From Saprospiraceae bacterium (GTDB taxonomy: Bacteria; Bacteroidota; Bacteroidia; Chitinophagales; Saprospiraceae), in NCBI GenBank assembly GCA_028280415.1, contig JANQLV010000013.1:1-36051 (forward strand): a stretch of 36,051 nucleotides of DNA. The letters run 5' to 3'. The notes beneath the pieces are model-generated. The model ran no database searches. It was not told where the DNA came from and worked only from the letters and a program-made list of their open reading frames with translations. This document shows, piece after piece, positions 8,621 through 15,613 of this stretch; the first letter of the stretch is position 1; each line of letters begins with the position of its first letter. Both the position numbers and the translations under genes were made by a program.

Positions 8621-9922
8621 TCCCAGGAAATTGCCATCGACTATTGTACTTAAAGGAATCAAATACTCCCCGGACCACTCACCGAATATATTAATTGGCT
8701 GCCCTCCGCTAAGCGCTACCAACTTCCAGGCAATACCCTCTTTGGGCAGAGCTTCTATATATTTCTTCTCCCGATCCACTACAAATAATCGCTCTTTATC
8801 CATAACCGGGATTACCTCTTCCAGATAACAGGGAAAATCGTATACCCAGGGATTCCTGGATAAGGCCCGGGCGTATTTTTCAAAAAACTGATCAATCGTA
8901 GAATTTCCCCGGGGCTCTTCAAACAAAGCAACTGCTCCCTTTTGCGCTTTAACCAGCGCCCGCAATTCGTAAGCAGAAGGATAATACACCACTTCCCCAT
9001 TAAAAGCCTGACCAACTCGCCAGGTCACCGGGTAGCCAGAATCACCAAAACTATATTCCAAAATCAGAGCTATCCGCTCACTATTCGTACCGTATATCCA
9101 GGTATGCCGGTAATTAAGGTTTTCGTCAAGCCCTTCAATGACGCCCATAACCAACCAGTCATCGTGGATACCTCGCAGCGATTGTAATTCCTCTTTTTTA
9201 ATATTAATTCCAGCTATGGTCAATAACTCCTTGCCGAGCTTCGATGGCAAATCTTCGAGGCGTTCAAAACCTTTGACGATCATATAAAGCTCGGCAATTT
9301 CAAAAAGCATCCTTTCCGGCCATTCTGTACCCGAGCTATAGAGCAGAGGAAACTTTCGAATTCGCTTGCCCACTCCCCCCAGTTTGGAATCGACCATCCG
9401 GGCAGCAATATTTTGCCAGTAAGCATAAGCCTGTCCTTCGGTACTGGCAAGTCCCTGACGAATCAAGTCATTTAACCAAAGCTCCAGGTCCTCTACACCC
9501 GTCGTCATTAATTGCAATCTCGCATCCCGGTTTTTAATCCGGGCTTCCCGTTTTTTACGCTCTGCTTCGGACTGAGCCTGTTCATCCACAGGCTGGCCCC
9601 TTTTCTCCATCCAGTCTTTTACCCAGATCGGATAATCATTGGTAATTCGAAAAGCTTCAGATTGATTGGTAAAAATTAGCATAAGCCCCATTGCATGTTT
9701 GCAGGGAAATTTGCGGCTTAGGCAGTTGCATTTGAAGGCTGGCGCGCTGAGATCAATTTGAGTTTTATAATACGCAGTACCACTGCTTTTACACTCTCCC
9801 CAAATAAATTTTTCATTCCCTTCCAGGTTTTTCCACTTTCGGGTAGTTGCCAAATCTTCTCCTTTACGGGCTGTGGCCTCGTCCGGAGCAAAAGACAGCG
9901 CTTGTTCGGGTGACCAGGGCAA
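8615..9922 (-). CDS. SWIM zinc-finger protein (MoxR-vWA-DUF5682-associated type)
   Basis: The 435-residue protein opens with PWSPEQALSFAPDE and contains WGECKSSG. The SWIM finger FKCNCLSRKFPCKH has ligands C65, C67, C74 and H76 in CxCx6CxH spacing. SWIM fingers bind DNA or protein. This N-terminal arrangement matches, from memory, the SWIM proteins encoded beside DUF5691, MoxR ATPase, DUF5682 and vWA genes in many bacteria. None of those partners is in the window. A basic, coiled-coil-like stretch follows (QSEAERKKREARIKNRDAR, about 117-135). The only canonical-type start near the conserved N-terminus is TTG at 9922, and a stop lies 15 codons upstream with no ATG between. It may be expressed from the rnc transcript (gap 80 bp). 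Confidence 0.85.
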   Translation of the reverse strand: MPWSPEQALSFAPDEATARKGEDLATTRKWKNLEGNEKFIWGECKSSGTAYYKTQIDLSAPAFKCNCLSRKFPCKHAMGLMLIFTNQSEAFRITNDYPIWVKDWMEKRGQPVDEQAQSEAERKKREARIKNRDARLQLMTTGVEDLELWLNDLIRQGLASTEGQAYAYWQNIAARMVDSKLGGVGKRIRKFPLLYSSGTEWPERMLFEIAELYMIVKGFERLEDLPSKLGKELLTIAGINIKKEELQSLRGIHDDWLVMGVIEGLDENLNYRHTWIYGTNSERIALILEYSFGDSGYPVTWRVGQAFNGEVVYYPSAYELRALVKAQKGAVALFEEPRGNSTIDQFFEKYARALSRNPWVYDFPCYLEEVIPVMDKERLFVVDREKKYIEALPKEGIAWKLVALSGGQPINIFGEWSGEYLIPLSTIVDGNFLGL

Positions 9923-10002
9923 ATCAGATGTGTTTTTGGATTTTGAATAATTAGCAAAGTTTCTCTATCATAGGAACATTCCGGCATTAGAACATATAAA
10001 TC

Positions 10003-10743
10003 CTACTCTCTCTCCTCTACCAGAATTCCGAGCAGATGCATCGCCTTTTCGGAAGCGGTTTGTTCCGCACTTTTTTTATTAAAATCATCAGCAGTAGCCA
10101 GTTTTTTGCCATCAATCAAAACAGCTACTTTAAAGCGATCTCTCTTTTCAAATTTATACTTAGCAAGCATTTTGTAAGCAACCGTTTGACCATTCTTTTG
10201 GCACCATTCAAGCAATTGGCTTTTGTAATTGTCATCAAAAGTTTCCAATTCATGAATATCCAGGTAACTCCGTAAAATCTTGTTAACAACGTAGCGTTTG
10301 GTTTTGTGGTAACCTTGTTCCAGATAAACCGCCCCGACTAATGCTTCCAGCGCATTACCTAACATTGATCGGCTCAAACGAGTGTTATTATATTCATTCA
10401 ACAACATATCCAGCCCCATTTTATCGGCAATCCGGTTGAGTGATTTACGCTTTACAATTTTAGAGCGCATTTTAGTCAAAAAGCCCTCATTGCTGTTGGG
10501 ATATTTTTTGAAAAGATATTCAGCGACGATCGTTCCGAGAACCGCATCACCAAGATACTCCAGGCGTTCATTACTCTGTACCGCATAGAGTTTTTCGGTA
10601 GAAGTAGACTTGTGGTAAAAAGCAAGCTTAAACAGGTTGATGTTCGAAGGTGTAAAACCGAGCATAGACCGAAGTCTCCTGGCTAACTCTTTGTCTTTAG
10701 ACAAATAATAATTGTAAAGTCTAAATAAAACTTTCAAAGTCAA
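10003..10743 (-). CDS. rnc: Ribonuclease III
   Basis: This endonuclease cleaves double-stranded RNA in rRNA and mRNA processing. It is 246 residues, close to the normal 225-250. The RNase III signature NERLEYLGDAVLG lies at about 58-70 and supplies E59, E62 and D66. The second acidic site reads LGNALEALVGAVY: E133 matches E. coli E117, but N130 replaces the Asp equivalent to D114. A dsRNA-binding domain occupies roughly 172-244, ending in KKSAEQTASEKAMHLL. The order acpP-fabF-rnc is conserved in many Bacteroidota. Here fabF and rnc are separated by an unusually long 355-bp spacer. The ATG at 10743 gives MTLKVLFRLY. Confidence 0.95.
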   Translation of the reverse strand: MTLKVLFRLYNYYLSKDKELARRLRSMLGFTPSNINLFKLAFYHKSTSTEKLYAVQSNERLEYLGDAVLGTIVAEYLFKKYPNSNEGFLTKMRSKIVKRKSLNRIADKMGLDMLLNEYNNTRLSRSMLGNALEALVGAVYLEQGYHKTKRYVVNKILRSYLDIHELETFDDNYKSQLLEWCQKNGQTVAYKMLAKYKFEKRDRFKVAVLIDGKKLATADDFNKKSAEQTASEKAMHLLGILVEERE

Positions 10744-10762
10744 TGTACATTAAAAAGACTCA

Positions 10763-11040
10763 TTATTAGGTTGTAAACAGGCATTTACCCACCGTTTTGC
10801 CAGGCAAAACCGTAGTAATCCTAATAAAACTGACCAGAATACTTACTGTACCTCAGCAGGTATCCTGATGATATATTAAAATCGGCACTTTCGTACCTTA
10901 TTTATCCGCCTGCTAAAAAGCAAGGCTCAAAAAAGTCCTTCGAGAAAGAATCTGAGAAAAGCCGTCTAAAATTATAATACAGACTACCGAAATTGATAGT
11001 AATTTTAGATAGCTCTTAAGGTTTTTATACAACCTAATAA
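10763..11040. repeat. 13-bp inverted repeats bounding a 278-bp noncoding spacer
   Basis: TTATTAGGTTGTA at 10763-10775 is exactly inverted at 11028-11040. An internal CCTAATAA (10820-10827) could pair with the left arm instead, enclosing an imperfect hairpin at 10791-10813 (GTTTTGC / GCAAAAC). No open reading frame was seen inside. The termini resemble a small nonautonomous element, but no target-site duplication or transposase is visible. The competing pairings could also form regulatory RNA structure between fabF and rnc. Confidence 0.45.
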
Positions 11041-11058
11041 CCTAAAAATTTTAATTCC

Positions 11059-11077
11059 CCGATCTTTTCAGGATCGG
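11059..11077 (-). terminator. Weak hairpin after fabF
   Basis: CCGATC (11059-11064) and GATCGG (11072-11077) form a 6-bp stem about 22 bp past the fabF stop. Downstream on the minus strand the sequence is A/T-rich (GGAATTAAAATTTTT) without an immediate T-tract. It may reduce read-through into rnc. Confidence 0.45.
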
Positions 11078-11098
11078 TATTTCTTTCTACGAAGGTTA

Positions 11099-12346
11099 TC
11101 AAGCGCTAAATCTCTTGATAATCACTGTCGCATTATGGCCGCCAAAACCAAAAGTATTACTGATCACTGCATTCACTTCTCTTTCCTGAGCCTGATTAAA
11201 GGTCAGGTTGAGTTTTCCATCAATTTCCGGATCATCCGTGAAATGGTTAATCGTCGGCGGTACAAAATTATGTTTAATTGCCAAAATACCGGCAATTGCT
11301 TCAATCGCACCGGCTGCTCCCAGCAAGTGCCCTGTCATAGATTTAGTTGAGCTTATATTTAAGTTGTACGCATGATCTCCAAAAACCTTTAGAATTGCTT
11401 TCGTTTCGGCAATATCTCCCAAAGGTGTTGAAGTACCATGTACATTTACGTAATCAATTTCTTCAGGGTTCATTTTTGCCTCATTAAGTGCCATTTTCAT
11501 CACATTTCGAGCACCTAATCCCTCTGGATGCGGGGCCGTAATATGATGTGCATCAGCACTTGCTCCCGTTCCGACCAGCTCAGCTAAAATATTGGCCCCT
11601 CTTTTTTTAGCATGCTCTAATTCTTCTACAATAATCGCACCGGCTCCTTCACCCAATACAAATCCGTCTCTGTCCAGATCAAAGGGACGGGAAGCTGTAG
11701 CGTAATCATCATTACGGGTTGAAAGGGCTTTCATGGCATTAAAACCGCCCATTCCGGCATGCGTAATGGCAGCTTCCGAGCCGCCTGTTACTATAACGTC
11801 AGCTTTTCCCAAACGAATATAATCAAATGCATTTCCCAGAGCATGAGAGGAGGAAGCACAAGCCGAAACAGTCGCGTAATTGACGCCCATAAAACCATAT
11901 TTAATAGAAATATGTCCCGCTGCAATATCTCCGATCATTTTCGGAATCATAAAAGGATTATATCGGGGAACCCCACTGCCCTTGGCAAAAGCTTCTATTT
12001 CACTTTCAAGAGAATAAAGTCCTCCAATCCCAGATCCCCAGATTACACCGGCCCGATCCATATTCAGTTTTTCAAGATCCAGTCCGGATTGCTGCATTGC
12101 TTCTTCTGCTGCAACCAGGGCATATTGTGCAAAAGGATCCAGCCTTCTTGCTTCTTTGCGGTCAATAAAGTCTTCCACTTTAAAATCTTTAACCTCGCAA
12201 GCAAATCGGGTCTTAAAGTTTTCTGCGTCGAATTTAGTAATCAAATTAGCGCCGCTTAGGCCATTTTTCAGCCCTTCCAGGTATTCGTTAATATTATTTC
12301 CAATAGGTGTAAGGGCTCCAATACCGGTAATGACAACTCTCTTCAT
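11099..12346 (-). CDS. fabF: Beta-ketoacyl-ACP synthase II
   Basis: This condensing enzyme elongates acyl-ACP with malonyl-ACP in type II fatty-acid synthesis in the cytoplasm. The 415-residue length is typical. The thiolase-fold catalytic triad is visible: C163 in SACASSSHALG, H303 in NVHGTSTPLGD and H340 in STKSMTGHLLGAAGA, with the conserved Lys at about 335. FGFGGHNATVI near the C-terminus is the family glycine-rich loop. It lies downstream of acpP in the same orientation but beyond a strong terminator hairpin, so its transcription is probably lower than that of acpP or independent of it. The ATG at 12346 begins MKRVVITGIG, the normal N-terminus. Confidence 0.97.
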   Translation of the reverse strand: MKRVVITGIGALTPIGNNINEYLEGLKNGLSGANLITKFDAENFKTRFACEVKDFKVEDFIDRKEARRLDPFAQYALVAAEEAMQQSGLDLEKLNMDRAGVIWGSGIGGLYSLESEIEAFAKGSGVPRYNPFMIPKMIGDIAAGHISIKYGFMGVNYATVSACASSSHALGNAFDYIRLGKADVIVTGGSEAAITHAGMGGFNAMKALSTRNDDYATASRPFDLDRDGFVLGEGAGAIIVEELEHAKKRGANILAELVGTGASADAHHITAPHPEGLGARNVMKMALNEAKMNPEEIDYVNVHGTSTPLGDIAETKAILKVFGDHAYNLNISSTKSMTGHLLGAAGAIEAIAGILAIKHNFVPPTINHFTDDPEIDGKLNLTFNQAQEREVNAVISNTFGFGGHNATVIIKRFSA

Positions 12347-12392
12347 AAGATCTGGTTATTTGGATTAATCCGGATTTGTTTTTCTCATTAAA

Positions 12393-12436
12393 AAAATCCA
12401 CAAACCAGTAAGATATGCTTCTGGTTTGTGGATTTT
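12393..12436 (-). terminator. Strong 16-bp terminator hairpin between acpP and fabF
   Basis: The arms at 12393-12408 and 12421-12436 are perfectly complementary over 16 bp, with a 12-nt loop. On the minus strand a T run follows directly. It lies about 47 bp past the acpP stop and about 47 bp before the fabF start. It would terminate most acpP transcripts and let only some reach fabF. Confidence 0.85.
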
Positions 12437-12466
12437 AGAAATCAGTTATTCGTCATAACTGTTATG

Positions 12467-12483
12467 ATTGCTCATCGAGCAAT
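12467..12483 (-). promoter_or_regulatory. Small hairpin at the acpP stop codon
   Basis: ATTGCTC and GAGCAAT form a 7-bp stem with a 3-nt loop immediately after the acpP coding region, touching the stop codon. A second short dyad, CATAAC/GTTATG, lies next to it (12454-12466). Together with the terminator these could protect the short acpP mRNA from 3' decay. This is inference. Confidence 0.4.
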
Positions 12484-12722
12484 TAAGCTTCAATATTACT
12501 AGTAAGATATTCAACAGCGTGTCCTACGGTTTGAATATCTTCAGCTTGTTCATCAGGAATAGAGATATCGAATTCTTTTTCGAATTCCATGATCAATTCA
12601 ACAGTATCGAGTGAATCAGCTCCGAGATCAGTAGTGAAGTTAGCTTCCATAGTCACTTCTGACTCATCTACGCCTAATTTGTCGACGATAATTTTAGTTA
12701 CTCTTTCTGCAATGTTTGACAT
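12483..12722 (-). CDS. acpP: Acyl carrier protein
   Basis: The small acidic carrier protein (79 residues) holds growing acyl chains on a 4'-phosphopantetheine arm. The attachment Ser is S37 in [15 protein letters not shown], the canonical DSL motif, and the four-helix fold is evident ([15 protein letters not shown] ... [13 protein letters not shown]). Length and composition are standard for primary fatty-acid-synthesis ACP. It heads the acpP-fabF-rnc cluster and diverges from pyk. The strong downstream terminator suggests a short, abundant acpP transcript. No clear promoter for it was identified in the AT-rich 12723-13245 spacer. Confidence 0.97.
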   Translation of the reverse strand: MSNIAERVTKIIVDKLGVDESEVTMEANFTTDLGADSLDTVELIMEFEKEFDISIPDEQAEDIQTVGHAVEYLTSNIEA

Positions 12723-13095
12723 ATTTATAATGCTTTTGCGCTTTCTTAATTCGTTTTTGATTACAAATTAATTTAAGATACTAATGCTAAAAACGACTGT
12801 AAAAAGCTTGGTTTACAAATGCACTGCAAAGTAAATTATAAGTCTATTGATAACCAAAGTTTTTAATGACTTTTTTACCTGTAGCAGCTTTCTTAACGGT
12901 CTGATCCAGTATTTATTAAAATAGCCCAAAGTCAATCCATCTCGATAGTAGCGCTATTTTAGCTCAGACATATCTATTTTATTTTTTATTTTAAAAGTTG
13001 TTTGGGGAATAGACCATATAAATGTACATTTAAGCTTTATATTATTGTATTTTTTACACTAATACAAAGATTCCATCAGCTCAGATAAATAAATA

Positions 13096-13129
13096 ATTGA
13101 CTATCAATCCTTTATTTTCGCTACCTTTA
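13096..13129 (+). promoter_or_regulatory. Candidate pyk promoter
   Basis: ATTG (13096-13099) precedes TACCTTTA (13122-13129), one base from TAnnTTTG, with a spacer of 22 bp, slightly longer than ideal. It is about 120 bp upstream of pyk. The whole 12723-13245 spacer (523 bp) otherwise holds only AT-rich sequence, with no convincing open reading frame. Confidence 0.4.
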
Positions 13130-13245
13130 GTATCGTCGATCGAACATTTTGCAAAAATATACGCTTAACATACTGTTGTGGTACTCCAAAAGGTAGACGC
13201 TTTCAATTTCGTAAAGACACTTTTTTTAACATTTTTTTAATTGAT

Positions 13246-14682
13246 ATGGAAATAGTAGATCAGCAGAATACGAAAATCGTGGCCACCGTTGGCCCTGCAT
13301 GTAGTTCTTATAATACTTTACTTGAGCTCGTAAAAGCGGGAGTAGATGTTTTCAGGCTCAATTTTTCGCATGGTGACCATAATGATAAACTGCAGATAAT
13401 CAATCATATAAGCTATATCAATGATAAATACAATCTGCATATCAGTATTCTGGCAGACCTGCAGGGGCCTAAATTGCGGGTAGGGACCATCGAAAATAAT
13501 CATTTGGACATCAAAATCGGTGATATTCTGACTTTTGTCAACGAACCCTGTGTAGGTACTAAAGAAAGGATTTACATGAGTTATGAATTATTTCCGCAAG
13601 ATGTTAATGTTGGAGAAAAAGTTCTCGTAGACGATGGAAAACTCATTTTTGAAGTTATTGAAACCAATAAAAAAGACGCTGTAAAGCTCAAAGCACTGTA
13701 CGATGGGGTTTTATCTTCCAATAAAGGAGTGAATCTGCCTAATACGGCTATTTCTTTGCCTTCTTTGACTCCAAAAGATGAAAAAGATCTTGAATTCATA
13801 CTTTCTCAACCAGTTATCAACTGGATTGCTCTATCCTTTGTACGTTCTTCCAAAGATATCAAGGATTTGAGAAAAAGAGTCGAAGCAAAAGGACATCCGG
13901 CAAAAATTCTGGCGAAGATCGAAAAACCAGAGGCTATTGAAAAGATTGACAAAATCATTAAAGCTTCAAATGCCATTATGGTAGCCCGGGGAGATTTAGG
14001 TATAGAAATGCCCCTGGAACAAATTCCGGTTTTACAAAAAATGATCATCGAAAAGTGTATTCAACGGGCCCGGCCGGTTATCGTTGCTACACATATGATG
14101 GATAGTATGATCAAACAGCCCATTCCAACCCGGGCAGAAATTACAGACGTTGCCAATGCAGTACTCGACGGAGCTGATGCCGTGATGTTGAGTGGAGAAA
14201 CATCTGTAGGGGATCATCCCGTCAAAGTTGTAGAAGCGATGAACCGGATCATTACCGAAGCCGAAAAGGTGTTTTCCATCAAAGGCAGACGCCCCAAGCC
14301 AGGTCCCAGGTCAAGAACTTTTTATTCGGATGCTATCTGTTTCAACGCTGCCAAAACAGCGGAAGATATTGGAGCCAGTGGTATCGTAGGGATGACTAGT
14401 TCAGGATATACGGCATTCAAAGTATCCAGCTATCGCCCCAATTGCAAAACATATATTTTTTCGGATAAACAGCATATGTTAGCCACGCTCAATCTGGTTT
14501 GGGGAGTCCGCTGTTTTTATTATGATAAATTCACAACAACCGATGAAACGATACAGGATGTAACCGATATACTCAAAAAGGAGGGAAAAGTAAAAGAAGG
14601 AGATGTAGTTATCAATACCGGAAGCATGCCACTCCATAGAAGACACCGTACGAATATGCTCAAAGTGACTATTGTGGAATAG
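13246..14682 (+). CDS. pyk: Pyruvate kinase
   Basis: This enzyme converts phosphoenolpyruvate and ADP to pyruvate and ATP, the last step of glycolysis. It is 478 residues, normal for a bacterial form without the extra PEP-utiliser domain. Visible sites include R37, N39, S41 and H42 in VFRLNFSHGD (phosphate and K+ binding), ILAKIEKPEAIEKI with the catalytic Lys, IMVARGDLGIEMP (divalent-metal Glu/Asp), and ATHMMDSM and MLSGETSVGDHP. A B domain lies around 75-170 and an allosteric C domain from about 350. The ATG at 13246 leaves six residues before the conserved TKIVATVGPA. It is transcribed divergently from acpP. Confidence 0.96.
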   Translation: MEIVDQQNTKIVATVGPACSSYNTLLELVKAGVDVFRLNFSHGDHNDKLQIINHISYINDKYNLHISILADLQGPKLRVGTIENNHLDIKIGDILTFVNEPCVGTKERIYMSYELFPQDVNVGEKVLVDDGKLIFEVIETNKKDAVKLKALYDGVLSSNKGVNLPNTAISLPSLTPKDEKDLEFILSQPVINWIALSFVRSSKDIKDLRKRVEAKGHPAKILAKIEKPEAIEKIDKIIKASNAIMVARGDLGIEMPLEQIPVLQKMIIEKCIQRARPVIVATHMMDSMIKQPIPTRAEITDVANAVLDGADAVMLSGETSVGDHPVKVVEAMNRIITEAEKVFSIKGRRPKPGPRSRTFYSDAICFNAAKTAEDIGASGIVGMTSSGYTAFKVSSYRPNCKTYIFSDKQHMLATLNLVWGVRCFYYDKFTTTDETIQDVTDILKKEGKVKEGDVVINTGSMPLHRRHRTNMLKVTIVE

Positions 14683-14787
14683 GTGTTTTCGATTTTTTAT
14701 ACATTTATTTTATAAAAAAGACATCCCGGGTTTTCTCTCTGTTCTCTGTATACAACAACAGCTACAGAAAGATACATAAAATCATTT

Positions 14788-14821
14788 AGGATGACCTGTC
14801 GGCTCTTCTTTAGGTCATCCT
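14788..14821. terminator. Bidirectional hairpin between pyk and the LytTR regulator gene
   Basis: AGGATGACCT (14788-14797) is perfectly complementary to AGGTCATCCT (14812-14821), a 10-bp stem with a 14-nt loop. It lies between convergent genes. A short CTTT follows on the plus strand and an A/T-rich tail follows on the minus strand, so it may serve both sides. Confidence 0.65.
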
Positions 14822-14855
14822 CTTTAACTAAGTTTACAACTTAGAGTCTTTTTCT

Positions 14856-15596
14856 TTAAAGTTTTTCAAGGATTTTCAAAAAAGATTCTTTGCGCCGAAG
14901 ACTGACGTTTAAGACCGTTTTATCGCTCAGCGTAACCGAAGGACTTTTTTGCCGGCCGATTTTTTCGATATGACTTAAATTAATTAAATCGGATCGACTA
15001 ATCCTGAAAAAATTATGATCTTCCAGCATCTTGCTAAAGACTTTCAATGTTTTGGAGACTAGTATTTTCTTCCCATTGGTCAAATAAAAAAAAGTATAAT
15101 TATTTTGAGATTCGCAGCGGATAATATTTTTGAGCGCTACAAAATGGTAACCGTCCGTAGCGGGTAGAATTAATCTTTGATTGACATTATTTAAATTATC
15201 CAGTAGTGTTCCCATTTTCCTTTTGGTGATGTCTTTTTCTTTTCTCACAGATACTCGATTTACAGCAATTTTCAATTCCTCCAAATCTATTGGCTTCAAT
15301 AGATAATCGACTGCCGAAAACTTAAATGCTTTAATAGCATACTTTTGAAATGCGGTAGTAAAAATTGTATGAAACTGGGGCTCTTCGAAATGATCAAATA
15401 ATTTGAATCCATTATGAACGGGCATTTCTACATCCAAAAAAACGAGGTCAGGCTGATATTTTTTAATGGCATCTACTCCTGCTAGTACCGCATTTTCCAC
15501 AGCGACCACTTTTACGCCTTCACAAAATTCATTAAGCATATTGGTGAGCGTGATTTGACTACTTCGTTCATCATCAATAATGATTGCTTTCATCAT
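14856..15596 (-). CDS. LytTR-family response regulator
   Basis: This DNA-binding response regulator (about 246 residues) has an N-terminal receiver domain with the DD pair in IIIDDERSS, phospho-acceptor Asp at about 54 in VFLDVEMP, and the conserved Lys in DYLLKPIDLEEL. A LytTR domain follows from about 135 to the end, including FVALKNIIRCESQNNYT and FFRISRSDLINLSHIEKI. LytTR proteins bind direct repeats upstream of target genes. I prefer the ATG pair at 15591-15596 (MMKAIII) over an ATG at 15626, because the family begins MKAIIIDDE and the upstream ATG lies inside the kinase gene. It is co-transcribed with the kinase, about 17 bp downstream of it. Confidence 0.93.
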   Translation of the reverse strand: MMKAIIIDDERSSQITLTNMLNEFCEGVKVVAVENAVLAGVDAIKKYQPDLVFLDVEMPVHNGFKLFDHFEEPQFHTIFTTAFQKYAIKAFKFSAVDYLLKPIDLEELKIAVNRVSVRKEKDITKRKMGTLLDNLNNVNQRLILPATDGYHFVALKNIIRCESQNNYTFFYLTNGKKILVSKTLKVFSKMLEDHNFFRISRSDLINLSHIEKIGRQKSPSVTLSDKTVLNVSLRRKESFLKILEKL

Positions 15597-15613
15597 AGCA
15601 ATTAATTTTATGT

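Noticed and set aside
10763-11040. Complete insertion sequence
   Set aside because: It has inverted ends but no transposase frame and no visible target duplication, so it is reported only as an inverted-repeat spacer.
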